This document shows positions 34,912 to 43,875 of a stretch of 64,000 nucleotides of DNA, piece after piece. Below the pieces are notes generated by a model. That model was not told the origin of the DNA and searched no databases. It saw only the letters and a program-made list of their open reading frames with translations. The stretch lies in NCBI GenBank assembly GCA_038200275.1, contig JBBPYC010000098.1, positions 1 to 64,000 on the forward strand. Direction: 5' to 3'. The stretch's first letter is position 1; each line of letters opens with the position of its first letter. Position numbers and translations under genes: made by a program. This DNA comes from JBBPYC01 sp038200275 (GTDB lineage Bacteria > Pseudomonadota > Gammaproteobacteria > Burkholderiales > Burkholderiaceae_C).

Positions 34912-36000
34912 TCACGCGCCAGCCACTAGAAGCTGGACAAAGGTCTGAACCTTTTCGTCCGCCTCCGCCGAGATCGACGTGAATTCAACGCCCACCAGCC
35001 ACATCCCAGCGCTGGCACTCACGTTCACCACCTTCGCATAAAGATCGGCGACGTGGTAATTCACCAGCATCAAGTCGAACTCCAGCCGCAGTTCGGCGTG
35101 CATCTCAAGGGGTTGGTCCAGTGACAACTGCAGGCCGTGATAGCCAATGTCGCGCACGCTGGCAGCAATCGCGTTCGGTAGCACGATCTTGTTCTGCGTG
35201 AGCTGCATGACGCACGGCATCTGCACTTCGACTCGGTGGCTCCGGCGCATTTCCTGGCGCGGCACCTTCAGACCAAGCGAAGGGAATGCGATCAGCTCGC
35301 GCAGACGCACAAGCTGCGGTTTTCCCTTCACATGCACTTCCATCGGCGGGGTGACGACCACTCGATCGGCGCAGTGTCGGTAGGTTGTCTCGCTGATCAG
35401 CACTTGACCACGCAGGCTGAATGCCTCAATGCGCGAAGCGAGATTTACCTCGTCGCCGATCACGGTGTACTCTGAATAGGCGGTGCCGCCGAAGCGGCCG
35501 GCCATCACGACGCCGGTGTGCACACCGATGCCCAAATGCAGCAGCGGCAAGCCCTGCTGCGCATGCTCGGTGTTCAGTTCCGCCATGGCGATCTGCATCT
35601 GGATCGCACAGGCCAGCGACCGCGCGACGTCGTCCGGCCGCTGCACCGGCGCGCCGAACAGCACCATGATCGCATCGCCCATGAACTTGTCGATGGTGCC
35701 GCGGTGCTGGTAGATCACGTCGCTCAGCCGCGCCAGACAGTGATTGAGCAGACTGATCAGCGACTCGGCCGGCTCGGTGGTGGCCAGCGTGCTGAAGCCG
35801 CGCAGGTCGGCCAGCAAAATGGTCACTTGGCGCGCCTGCGGCGGCAAGGTGCCGAATGATGACTCGCTGGCGAACGCGCCGCGCACCATGTCGTTCAGTT
35901 CGGCTTCCGCTGCACCGGTGAGGATCTGACGCGTGTGGCGCTCGACGATCTCCTTCACCCGGCGCAGGACGTCGGCACTGCTGCCGTTTTTCATCGGCAC
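34912..36000 (-). CDS. Class III adenylate/guanylate cyclase with PilZ domain
   Basis: A 362-residue protein starting at GTG 36000; an ATG two codons later is also possible. Residues ~55-230 are a class III nucleotide cyclase: metal-binding Asp in LLADLRGFS and FMGDAIMVLFG, and the IGDEVNLASRIEAF segment with the transition-state Asn. Residues ~245-355 are a PilZ domain with RRSHRVEVQMP and DIGYHGLQL, the usual c-di-GMP binding elements. A protein with both could link cyclic mono- and di-nucleotide signalling. No membrane segment is seen. It lies tail-to-tail with the amidase. Confidence 0.85.
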   Translation of the reverse strand: MPMKNGSSADVLRRVKEIVERHTRQILTGAAEAELNDMVRGAFASESSFGTLPPQARQVTILLADLRGFSTLATTEPAESLISLLNHCLARLSDVIYQHRGTIDKFMGDAIMVLFGAPVQRPDDVARSLACAIQMQIAMAELNTEHAQQGLPLLHLGIGVHTGVVMAGRFGGTAYSEYTVIGDEVNLASRIEAFSLRGQVLISETTYRHCADRVVVTPPMEVHVKGKPQLVRLRELIAFPSLGLKVPRQEMRRSHRVEVQMPCVMQLTQNKIVLPNAIAASVRDIGYHGLQLSLDQPLEMHAELRLEFDLMLVNYHVADLYAKVVNVSASAGMWLVGVEFTSISAEADEKVQTFVQLLVAGA

Positions 36001-36082
36001 CCCAAGCGCCTGGCCACCGACCGTCGAGGCGAGAGCTTCAGCACGTGCAGCAGCAGGAGCCGGATTTCATCGCGCTGGATGC

Positions 36083-36877
36083 TCAGCGGTGCTGAAACTT
36101 TGGCGGTCGTTTTTCGGTAAAGGCTTGCATGCCTTCCTTCTGATCCTCGGTCGCGAACAACGAATGGAACAACTGCCGCTCATACGTCACACCTTCGGCC
36201 AGCCCGCCTTCAAACGCCCGATTGATGGATGCCTTGGCCATCATCACGCTGGGCTGGCTCAACGCGCAGATGGTGGCTGCCGCAGCCAGCGTCTCCGTCA
36301 TCAATCGGTCAAGCGGCACCACGCGGGAAACCAGCCCCGCACGTTCGGCTTCCGCCGCGTCCATCATGCGGCCGGTCAGCACCAGGTCCATGGCTTTTGC
36401 CTTGCCGACTGCCCGCGGTAGCCGTTGGGTTCCACCGGCGCCGGGGATGATACCGAGCTTGATCTCGGGTTGTCCGAAGCGCGCGTTGTCGGCGGCGATG
36501 ATGAAGTCGCACATCATCGCCAGCTCGCAGCCGCCGCCGAGTGCGAAGCCCGCCACCGCCGCGATGATCGGTTTGCGCGTACCCGACGCTTGCTCCCAAT
36601 TGCGCGTGATGTAGCCACTTTTGAACACGTGCATGAAGTCGTAGCTGGCCATCGCCCCGATGTCGGCACCGGCGGCGAACGCTTTTTCCGAGCCGGTGAG
36701 GACGACGCAGCCGATGCCGTCGTCGGCATCGAAATCGGCCAGCGCACGGCCGAGCTCATCCATCAGACCGTCGTTAAGTGCATTCAGCTGTTTCGGGCGG
36801 TTCAGTGTCACGACACCGGTGGCCAACGCGCTGTCTGAGTTGTCGTGACGTGCAAGGGTGAGGTATTGCGGGTCCAT
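36083..36877 (-). CDS. Enoyl-CoA hydratase
   Basis: A 264-residue crotonase-family protein. Both catalytic Glu are present, in ALGGGCELAMMCD and GQPEIKLGIIPGAGGTQRLPRAVG. The oxyanion-hole region is AFAAGADIGAMA. These residues define a short-chain enoyl-CoA hydratase (beta-oxidation) over other crotonase activities. The start ATG is at 36877 with the normal MDPQYLTLARHDN N-terminus. It may supply (S)-3-hydroxyacyl-CoA and is not in the same operon as the PHB genes further right. Confidence 0.9.
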   Translation of the reverse strand: MDPQYLTLARHDNSDSALATGVVTLNRPKQLNALNDGLMDELGRALADFDADDGIGCVVLTGSEKAFAAGADIGAMASYDFMHVFKSGYITRNWEQASGTRKPIIAAVAGFALGGGCELAMMCDFIIAADNARFGQPEIKLGIIPGAGGTQRLPRAVGKAKAMDLVLTGRMMDAAEAERAGLVSRVVPLDRLMTETLAAAATICALSQPSVMMAKASINRAFEGGLAEGVTYERQLFHSLFATEDQKEGMQAFTEKRPPKFQHR

Positions 36878-36935
36878 GATGCAAATCCTGTTCAGTCAGA
36901 CCGAGCCGGTCTCGGTTGACTCGGGGGCTGCGGGC

Positions 36936-36973
36936 AAACAAAAGCCGGTTGTTCGCAAGCGAAGCAACCGGCT
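36936..36973 (-). terminator. Intrinsic terminator after the 24-residue peptide
   Basis: On the minus strand AGCCGGTTG pairs with CAACCGGCT around an inner TTCGC/GCGAA stem and the loop, followed immediately by TTTTGTTTG. The long GC stem plus T-run is a strong rho-independent terminator. It lies 77 bases downstream of the small membrane peptide gene and upstream of the enoyl-CoA hydratase start. Confidence 0.75.
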
Positions 36974-37049
36974 CGGCATTTACAGACCCATCGGCTTGAC
37001 ACACGCAGCGGACTGCATGCGCCAAGCGGGACGTCCGAAAAATTGAGGT

Positions 37050-37124
37050 TTAGCGCAGACCGAAAAACGAAAGAATGGCGATGACGATAACGACCGCGCC
37101 GACAAGCCAAACGATGCTGTTCAT
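37050..37124 (-). CDS. 24-residue single-helix membrane peptide
   Basis: MNSIVWLVGAVVIVIAILSF-FGLR: Asn-Ser, one hydrophobic helix, and a Phe-Gly-Leu-Arg end. The ATG at 37124 has a good ribosome binding site (CAGGAGAATTTCTTT) with nine-base spacing. It is followed by an own terminator, and tsaD lies upstream. Similar short peptides occur widely in proteobacteria as uncharacterised proteins. I infer a membrane-inserted small protein; no function is known to me. Confidence 0.75.
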   Translation of the reverse strand: MNSIVWLVGAVVIVIAILSFFGLR

Positions 37125-37304
37125 AAAGAAATTCTCCTGCTGAAAAATTATTGGATTTGAATTGCATTCGACATCCACCAAAGCAGCAGGTCGAAGAACG
37201 CAATCGGGGTGTAACCGGGCGTCGCCCACTTTCGGGTCGCCAGCCTGGCGGCTGGTTCGATCTTGCGTGAAAGCCCGATCGGCTCATTGTAGGCCGAAGC
37301 CGCA

Positions 37305-38342
37305 TCAACCCGTCAGTTCAGCGAGTGGCCAGCGCGGTTTGACATCAAATGCGAAGTCCCGTCGCGCGGGCTCCACGCCGGATGCCAGCCGCATGGCCGC
37401 TGCCAGCGCGATCATCGCGCCGTTGTCGGTGCAAAACACAAGTTCCGGATAGTGCGCGCGTGCTCCTAGTGCCTGGCAAGCCGTGTTCAGCTGCCCACGC
37501 AGCCGGGCGTTCGCACCGACACCACCCGCCACCACAAGGCGGTCGCATCCACTTGACTTCAAGGCCTGGCACGATTTGGCCACCAGCACATCGACGATTG
37601 CCGCTTCGGTGGCAGCTGCCAGATCGGCCTTGCGCGCAGGCAGGTCGTCGCCGAGCTTGCGGCTTTGCGTAAGCACCGCAGTTTTCAGACCTGCAAAGGA
37701 GAAATCGAGGTTGCCGCTGTGCAGCAGAGGCCGCGGCAACTTGAATGCAGTCGCATCGCCCTGCAGCGCAAGCGCCGCCAGTGCAGGCCCACCGGGGTAA
37801 CCCAAGCCCAGCAGCTTGGCCGATTTGTCGAACGCCTCACCAGCCGCATCGTCAACGGTGGCGCCAAGCAGTTCATAGTTGCCGACCGATCGCACCAGCA
37901 TCAACTGCGTATGGCCGCCTGAGACCAGCAACGCAACAAATGGGAATTGCGGCGGATCTGCCGAGAGGAACGGTGACAGCAGATGGCCTTCCAGGTGATG
38001 CACCCCTATCGTTGGTCGGTCCAGCGCCGCAGCCAGCGCGCAGGCGACGCCAGCGCCGACCAGCAACGCGCCACTCAACCCGGGTCCGCGTGTGTAGCCA
38101 ATCGCATCGACTGCGGTCAAGTAGCGGTCGGCGTCCTGCAGCACCTGGCGCAACAGCGGCAGCACACGCCGAATGTGGTCGCGGCTCGCCAGTTCCGGCA
38201 CGACCCCGCCGTAAGCCTCATGCATCGCAACCTGGCTATGCAGCGCGTGAGCCAGCAGCCGCGGCACGGTAGCCGATGGACTGCTTTCGACCAGCGCCAC
38301 GCCGGTTTCATCGCAGGATGATTCGATTCCAAGAACGAGCAT
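37305..38342 (-). CDS. tsaD: tRNA N6-adenosine threonylcarbamoyltransferase TsaD
   Basis: A 345-residue protein. The ATG at 38342 gives MLVLGIESSCDETGVALV, the canonical start; the frame extends 23 codons upstream without conservation. Metal-binding HHLEGHLLSPFL, GVVPELASRDHIR, SGGHTQLMLVRSVGNYELLG and the nucleotide-binding GGVGANARLRG segment are present. With TsaB and TsaE (not in the window) it makes t6A37 in ANN-decoding tRNAs. Normal length, so functional. Confidence 0.95.
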   Translation of the reverse strand: MLVLGIESSCDETGVALVESSPSATVPRLLAHALHSQVAMHEAYGGVVPELASRDHIRRVLPLLRQVLQDADRYLTAVDAIGYTRGPGLSGALLVGAGVACALAAALDRPTIGVHHLEGHLLSPFLSADPPQFPFVALLVSGGHTQLMLVRSVGNYELLGATVDDAAGEAFDKSAKLLGLGYPGGPALAALALQGDATAFKLPRPLLHSGNLDFSFAGLKTAVLTQSRKLGDDLPARKADLAAATEAAIVDVLVAKSCQALKSSGCDRLVVAGGVGANARLRGQLNTACQALGARAHYPELVFCTDNGAMIALAAAMRLASGVEPARRDFAFDVKPRWPLAELTG

Positions 38343-38474
38343 TTTTGGAAGTTTAGAGGCGGCGGTGCGGCCTCGTGGACGAACGGCCTTGTGGCAAGAG
38401 ACGCCCAGCACAGGTCAACTGGGAAGTTTTATAGCGGATTGTTGTCATAGCCCGTATGACTATGTCGTCTGTCG

Positions 38475-38957
38475 CTATCGAAACAGGAGCGAAATGGCGC
38501 GCGCTTCGATCGCTGCGCCCTGCCCGACAGGACCGAGCCGCTCAGCCGTCTTTGCCTTGATGTTTAGTTGGTCGACCGCGATGCCGAGCGCGTCCCCAAT
38601 CCGCACCCGCATCGCTGGAATGTGCGCAGCCAGCCGCGGTGCCTGGGCCACCACGGTGCTGTCGATGTTGCCGACCTCAAATCCTGCAGCACGCACGCGG
38701 CGACCCACTTCTGTCAACAACGCGACCGAATCCGCGCCCGCAAACCGCGCGTCGGTATCAGGAAAATGCTGGCCGATGTCACCCAGCGCTGCAGCACCCA
38801 GCAACGAATCGATGATCGCGTGCAGCAATACATCGGCATCCGAATGCCCAAGCAGCCCGGTGCGATGCGCGATCTCCACACCGCCGATCACCAGCCTGCG
38901 GCCCGGCACCAGTGCATGGATGTCCCAGCCTTCACCGATGCGAAAACCCACGCTCAT
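38475..38957 (-). CDS. ispF: 2-C-methyl-D-erythritol 2,4-cyclodiphosphate synthase
   Basis: A 160-residue protein from the ATG at 38957 (MSVGFRIGEGWDIHALVPGR). Zn-binding DIHAL and GHSDADVLLHAI, plus the NIDSTVVAQAPRLAAHI segment, are intact. It catalyses the third-last step of the non-mevalonate isoprenoid route. Its start overlaps the ispD stop, giving an ispD-ispF pair. Confidence 0.95.
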   Translation of the reverse strand: MSVGFRIGEGWDIHALVPGRRLVIGGVEIAHRTGLLGHSDADVLLHAIIDSLLGAAALGDIGQHFPDTDARFAGADSVALLTEVGRRVRAAGFEVGNIDSTVVAQAPRLAAHIPAMRVRIGDALGIAVDQLNIKAKTAERLGPVGQGAAIEARAISLLFR

Positions 38958-39655
38958 GCGGCGCGGCTCCTCAGGATCGCCTCGGCCAACGCGAAGTCTT
39001 CTGGAAACGTCACCTTGAAATTCTGTGCGCTGCCGGCCACCAACAGCGGCGCATGACCGGCCGCTTCCATCGCAGCGGCCTCATCGGTCACCCGGCTACC
39101 GCCTTGCTGCAATGCATCCAGCAGCGCGCCCAGCCGGAACATCTGGGGCGTCTGAGCCAGCCATTTGCCGCTTCGATCCAACGTTTTGGCAACCCGACCC
39201 TCGGGCGTCGCGTGTTTCAGCGTGTCGGCGAGCCGATGCGCCAGCAGCCCTCCCACCGGATCGTGTTCGCACGCATCGATCAGCACCTCGATCTGCGAAG
39301 GCAGAATCAGGCAGCGCGCGGCATCGTGCACGAGCACCCAGTCCCGTCGATCGGCACCCAGTTCGAATAGGCGATCAAGCCCGTTCATGACGCTCTGCGC
39401 TCGCGTCTCACCACCACAGTCGGCCACAATGAATGGGGAGCTGAACGCCTCGAACGATTCGTCTTGCGGCGACACCACGACCAGCAGGTCCGCAATCCGC
39501 GGCACGGCAGCAAACGCCGCCAACGTGTGCAGCACCATTGGCTGGCCGAACAGCACGTGGTACTGCTTGGGCGCGCGGGTGCCAGCCCGGCTGCCGCTGC
39601 CAGCGCAGGGGATCAATGCAAAAAAGCGGGGACGGTACGGCGTTTCGTTCGACAT
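38954..39655 (-). CDS. ispD: 2-C-methyl-D-erythritol 4-phosphate cytidylyltransferase
   Basis: A 233-residue protein starting MSNETPYRPRFFALIPCAGSGSR, with the nucleotide-binding GSGSRAGTRAPKQY motif, HDAARCLI and the late KVTFPEDFALAEAIL segment. It forms CDP-ME from MEP and CTP, two steps before IspF. It is transcribed first in the pair, and a terminator of the upstream PHB operon lies about 130 bases before it. Confidence 0.94.
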   Translation of the reverse strand: MSNETPYRPRFFALIPCAGSGSRAGTRAPKQYHVLFGQPMVLHTLAAFAAVPRIADLLVVVSPQDESFEAFSSPFIVADCGGETRAQSVMNGLDRLFELGADRRDWVLVHDAARCLILPSQIEVLIDACEHDPVGGLLAHRLADTLKHATPEGRVAKTLDRSGKWLAQTPQMFRLGALLDALQQGGSRVTDEAAAMEAAGHAPLLVAGSAQNFKVTFPEDFALAEAILRSRAA

Positions 39656-39782
39656 GAATGCTGCGATTTTGACGCAACGCGGATCGTCCGAAGCGCATTG
39701 CGCACATCACCCGTTGTGAGCCAAGCGTACGGTTTGAACGAAACACACCGACCGTCGCGAACGGATACCCACCGCGCTGCTC

Positions 39783-39812
39783 CGACAAAATGAAACCCCG
39801 CCGAAGCGGGGT
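39783..39812 (-). terminator. Intrinsic terminator of the PHB operon
   Basis: On the minus strand ACCCCGC-TTCG-GCGGGGT is a 7-bp stem with a UUCG tetraloop, followed by TTTCATTTT. It lies 59 bases after the phaB stop, so it ends the phaC-phaA-phaB transcript and separates it from ispD. Confidence 0.8.
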
Positions 39813-39870
39813 CGAATCAATCGTTCAACACATCGACAGCCGAAACAGTGGTCAATCGATGGGTTGGCGA

Positions 39871-40611
39871 TCAGCCCATGTGCAAGCCGCCGTTCACCGA
39901 GAAGTCTGCGCCCGTTGCATAACCCCCTTCGTCCGATGCGAGCCAGGCCACGATCGATGCAATCTCGCTGGGCTCGCCCAAGCGCTTGACCGGCACGGTT
40001 GCGACGATCTTGGTCAGCACATCCTCGCGAATTGCCTTCACCATATCGGTCCCGATGTAGCCCGGGCTCACGGTGTTGACCGTCACCCCTTTGCTCGCCA
40101 GCTCCTGCGCAAGCGCCATCGAAAATCCGTGCATGCCGGCTTTCGCAGCCGAATAATTCGTCTGCCCGGCCTGGCCTTTCTCACCGTTGACGGATGAGAT
40201 GTTGATGATGCGGCCCCAGCCCTTTTCGACCATGTCGCCGACCACCTGCTTGGTCACGTTGAACATCGAGTTCAGGTTCGTCTCGATCACCGCGTCCCAG
40301 TCTTCCCGCGACATCTTGATGAACATGCGGTCTTTCGTGATGCCCGCGTTGTTCACCAGCACGTCGAAGGTGCCGTGCTCTGCCTTCGCCGTCGTGAACG
40401 CATCGACCGTCGACTGCCAGTCGCCGACGTTGCCAGCAGAAGCGTAGAACGTGTAGCCCTGCGCCTTCTGCTCGCCCAGCCATTTGGCGTGATCGCGTGT
40501 GGGGCCGCAGCCGGCAATGACTTTGAAACCGTCCTTGTGCAGCCGCTGGCAGATTGCGGTACCGATGCCGCCCATGCCGCCGGTTACATAAGCGGTGCGT
40601 TGTTGTGCCAT
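39871..40611 (-). CDS. phaB: Acetoacetyl-CoA reductase
   Basis: A 246-residue short-chain dehydrogenase. The coenzyme motif is TGGMGGIGTAIC, followed by NNAGITKDRMF, and the catalytic Ser/Tyr/Lys is in SSVNGEKGQAGQTNYSAAKAG. PHB family members reduce acetoacetyl-CoA to (R)-3-hydroxybutyryl-CoA with NADPH. A good AGGAG ribosome binding site precedes the ATG. It is the third gene of the pha operon and is followed by a terminator. Confidence 0.95.
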   Translation of the reverse strand: MAQQRTAYVTGGMGGIGTAICQRLHKDGFKVIAGCGPTRDHAKWLGEQKAQGYTFYASAGNVGDWQSTVDAFTTAKAEHGTFDVLVNNAGITKDRMFIKMSREDWDAVIETNLNSMFNVTKQVVGDMVEKGWGRIINISSVNGEKGQAGQTNYSAAKAGMHGFSMALAQELASKGVTVNTVSPGYIGTDMVKAIREDVLTKIVATVPVKRLGEPSEIASIVAWLASDEGGYATGADFSVNGGLHMG

Positions 40612-40698
40612 GTGATTGTCTCCTGCTGTAGTAATGATTTTGATAAATTGACTGACTGCGTGTGAGCGCGGCGATGCCCTTGCCGCGCAATGCCGACT

Positions 40699-41877
40699 TC
40701 AGCGTTCGATCGTCATGGCCACGCCCATGCCACCGCCGATGCAAAGCGAAGCGATGCCCTTCTTCGCATTTTGCCGCTGCATTTCGTACAACAAGGTCAC
40801 CAGAATGCGGCAACCGGACGCACCGATCGGGTGCCCGATCGCAATCGCGCCGCCGTTGGGATTGACCTTGGCCACATCCCAGCCCATCTCCTGGTTGACC
40901 GCGCAGGCTTGCGCGGCGAATGCCTCGTTGATCTCCAGCACATCGAGGTCGGCGGCCGACCAACCAGCGCGGCGCAAGGCCTCGGTCGACGCGGGCACCG
41001 GGCCCATCCCCATGATTGCTGGGTCGAGTCCAACGGTGGCATAGCTTGCAATGCGGCCCAACGGCTTAAGCCCGAGCGAGGCCGCTTTCTTCGCCGTCAT
41101 CACGACCACGCCGGCTGCGCCGTCGTTCAATCCCGATGCGTTGCCTGCGGTAACGCCGCCTTCTTTGTCAAATGCGGGCTTCAACCCAGCCAGCACGTCG
41201 GCCGACGTCTTGCGATTCAAGAACTCATCCGCCTCGAACATCACCGGATCGCCTTTGCGTTGCGGAATGGCGATGGCGGTGATCTCATCTTTGAACTTGC
41301 CGGCGTCCTGTGCTGCCGCGGCTTTCTTCTGGCTGTTCAGCGCCAGCTGGTCTTGCTGCTCCCGCGTGATGCCAAACTTCTTCGCCACGTTCTCCGCCGT
41401 GATGCCCATGTGGTAGCGGTTGTACACGTCGAACAAGCCATCCGTGATCATCGTGTCGACGAGCTTCCAGTCGCCCATGCGCTGGCCGTCGCGCGAGTTC
41501 GGCAGCACGTGCGGCGACATCGACATGTTTTCCTGGCCGCCCGCAATCACGATCTCGCTGTCGCCGGTCTGGATCGCCTGCGCGGCGAGCATCACGGCTT
41601 TCAAGCCAGAGCCGCAAACCGCATTGATGGTGAGTGCCGGTGTCTGCTTGGCCAGCCCCCCTTTGATGAGCGCTTGGCGCGCCGGATTCTGGCCAGCGCC
41701 TGCAGTCAGCACTTGGCCCATGATCACTTCGCCGATCTGGTCGGCAGACAGTTTGCTGCGGACCAGCAGCTCCTTCAGCACCGCAGCGCCGAGTTCGGTG
41801 GCCGCAATCTTGGCCAGGCTTCCGCCGAATTTGCCGACCGGCGTGCGCGTGGCCGCCACAATCACGATGTCTTCCAT
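40699..41877 (-). CDS. phaA: Acetyl-CoA acetyltransferase (beta-ketothiolase)
   Basis: A 392-residue thiolase. Active-site Cys is in NAVCGSGLKAVMLAAQAI, His in NPNGGAIAIGHPIGASG and the second Cys in SLCIGGGMGVAM, all intact. It condenses two acetyl-CoA to acetoacetyl-CoA. Its ribosome binding site AAAGGAG is good. It lies between phaC and phaB in normal PHB order. Confidence 0.95.
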   Translation of the reverse strand: MEDIVIVAATRTPVGKFGGSLAKIAATELGAAVLKELLVRSKLSADQIGEVIMGQVLTAGAGQNPARQALIKGGLAKQTPALTINAVCGSGLKAVMLAAQAIQTGDSEIVIAGGQENMSMSPHVLPNSRDGQRMGDWKLVDTMITDGLFDVYNRYHMGITAENVAKKFGITREQQDQLALNSQKKAAAAQDAGKFKDEITAIAIPQRKGDPVMFEADEFLNRKTSADVLAGLKPAFDKEGGVTAGNASGLNDGAAGVVVMTAKKAASLGLKPLGRIASYATVGLDPAIMGMGPVPASTEALRRAGWSAADLDVLEINEAFAAQACAVNQEMGWDVAKVNPNGGAIAIGHPIGASGCRILVTLLYEMQRQNAKKGIASLCIGGGMGVAMTIER

Positions 41878-41961
41878 GGTTTGCTCCTTTGATATGTTGT
41901 TGATTCGAGCTTCTGCCCGTTGCTCAGCCTGAGCTTGCCCAGCTTCTCTGCAACGGCGACG

Positions 41962-43725
41962 TCACGCCTGCAGAAAGTGCATTGCGTTCGATGGCTTGGC
42001 CTTGGCTTTAACATACCGGCCCGGCGCTGGCTCGATGGCCTTGTACTTGGCTCCCTTGCCGTACTTCGTGGGCGCTGCGACCTGCTTGCCGCCCTGCGAC
42101 TTCAGCCAGCCAGCCCAGTCGGTCCACCAACTGCCCGGGTGTTCGGTCGCGCCATCGAGCCAATCGTCAATGGCGGCCGGCAGTGCGTCGTGCGTCCAGT
42201 AGTTGCGCTTCTTCTTCACCGGCGGGTTGATGACGCCAGCAATATGGCCGGACGCGCCCATCACGAATCGCTTCTTGCCCGGCAGCACGTGAGTGGTCTG
42301 GTATGCCCCTTCGATCGGCACGATATGGTCTTCGCGTGAACCGTAGATGTAGACCGGCAAGTCCACGCGGTTCAAGTCGATTGCCTCACCGCAAATCGTC
42401 GTTTTTCCGGGCTGAACGAGGTTGTTCTCAAGGTATGTGTTGCGCAGGTACCATGCGTAGAACGGACCGGGCAAATTGGTCGAGTCGCTGTTCCAGTAGA
42501 GCAAATCAAACGCTGGCGGCGTTTCGCCTTTCAGATAATTGCCAACGACGTAGCTCCAGACCAGATCGTTCGGCCGCAAAAAGCTGAATGTGGATGCCAG
42601 GCTTTGGCCCTGCAACAGACCGCCATTGCCAATTTCCATCTCGCGGTACTTGACCGTCTGTTCGTCGATGAAGACGTCCATGATGCCGGTGTCGGAAAAA
42701 TCGAGCAGCGTGGTCAGCAAGGTCAAGCTGTGAACTGGCTTTTTCTTGCGCGCTGCCAACACCGCAAGTGCTGAAGTCGTCAGCGTGCCCCCGACGCAAA
42801 ACCCCAACGCGTTGATCGTGTCGGCATCGGTCACATCCTGAACCACAGAGATGGCCTTGATCACACCGTCTTCCACGTAATCGTCCCAGGTCTTGTTCTC
42901 CATCGCCTTGTCAGGATTGCGCCAACTGACTAGGAACGTGTGGTGGCCCTGATCCACTGCGAACTTGACGAGCGAGTTCTCTGGCTGCAAGTCGAGTATG
43001 TAGAACTTGTTGATGCAGGGCGGCACCATCAAAAACGGCCGCTCATGCACTTTGGCCGTGCTCGGCTTGTATTCAATCAACTGAAACACATCGTTCTCAA
43101 ACACCACGGCGCCTTCGGTCGTCGCGACGTTGCGGCCGACTTCAAACTGCTTCATGTCGGTCATCGACACATGGCCTTGCTGGATGTCGTGAATCAGATT
43201 TTTCACGCCATTGGCGATGCTCTCACCTTTGGATTCGACCGCCTTCATTTGCGCATCGGGATTCAACGCAAGAAAGTTGCTAGGTGCCGACGCAGCAATC
43301 CACTGGTCGATCGCAAAGCGCAAGCGGTTCTTGACCTTCAGTTCGCAGTCGGTCGCCTCGACCAGCGACAGCAGGGTGCGGGCATTGAGCAGGTAAGCGC
43401 CAGCCGTGAATGCGGCCAACTTGTTCTCGCTCCAGGCCTTGGCGGCAAATCGTTTGTCGTTGGGCTTCAACGTGCCGGTTAGCGAGGTGTTCCACAGCTC
43501 AGCCGATTCGCGCAGATAAGTCTGCTGCACTTCTTGAAGCTTGGCGGGAACGAACGTGATCCTGGGCAATTGCGCCGCTGCGTGCGGCAGGCCGGGCCCC
43601 ATACCGCTCACGTCCAGGCCCTTGAACGCTTCCATCGCTTGCGCGAAACCCTGCCCTAACGCTTGCTGAAAGGACTGGAACTGCTCAGCCCCCTGTTTCC
43701 ATGGTTTGACCGAATTCGTGTTCAT
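41962..43725 (-). CDS. phaC: Class I poly(3-hydroxyalkanoate) synthase
   Basis: A 587-residue protein from the ATG at 43725 (MNTNSVKPWKQGAEQF), which follows an AGGAG site; the frame extends 26 codons upstream without family character. The catalytic Cys is in NALGFCVGGTL, Asp in YGSREDHIVPIEGAY and His in ASGHIAGVINPP. Length and the N-terminal domain indicate class I, which polymerises 3-hydroxybutyryl-CoA without a PhaE/PhaR partner. It is the first gene of the pha operon. Confidence 0.95.
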   Translation of the reverse strand: MNTNSVKPWKQGAEQFQSFQQALGQGFAQAMEAFKGLDVSGMGPGLPHAAAQLPRITFVPAKLQEVQQTYLRESAELWNTSLTGTLKPNDKRFAAKAWSENKLAAFTAGAYLLNARTLLSLVEATDCELKVKNRLRFAIDQWIAASAPSNFLALNPDAQMKAVESKGESIANGVKNLIHDIQQGHVSMTDMKQFEVGRNVATTEGAVVFENDVFQLIEYKPSTAKVHERPFLMVPPCINKFYILDLQPENSLVKFAVDQGHHTFLVSWRNPDKAMENKTWDDYVEDGVIKAISVVQDVTDADTINALGFCVGGTLTTSALAVLAARKKKPVHSLTLLTTLLDFSDTGIMDVFIDEQTVKYREMEIGNGGLLQGQSLASTFSFLRPNDLVWSYVVGNYLKGETPPAFDLLYWNSDSTNLPGPFYAWYLRNTYLENNLVQPGKTTICGEAIDLNRVDLPVYIYGSREDHIVPIEGAYQTTHVLPGKKRFVMGASGHIAGVINPPVKKKRNYWTHDALPAAIDDWLDGATEHPGSWWTDWAGWLKSQGGKQVAAPTKYGKGAKYKAIEPAPGRYVKAKAKPSNAMHFLQA

Positions 43726-43809
43726 TGGTGCGTGTCTCCTGTCGCTTGTCACCGGCGGGCCTGAACCGGCCCGGTTGGCGCATGGAGCAGACCGGCCCCA
43801 CATGACCCT

Positions 43810-43838
43810 ACTGTAGCCCAGCTTTGCAGGTGCTCCAA
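43810..43838 (-). promoter_or_regulatory. Candidate sigma-70 promoter of phaC
   Basis: Minus strand TTGGAG, 17 bases, TACAGT, with the -10 about 85 bases upstream of the phaC ATG. Matches to consensus are moderate (-10 four of six). It is the only reasonable pair in the 125-base region, and no activator site is recognised. Confidence 0.35.
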
Positions 43839-43875
43839 TTCACACGCAGTGGTGCTTCCGGGCGATGATCGTGTC

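Noticed and set aside
37250..37275. GGTTCGATC sequence resembling a tRNA T-loop near tsaD
   Set aside because: No cloverleaf can be drawn.
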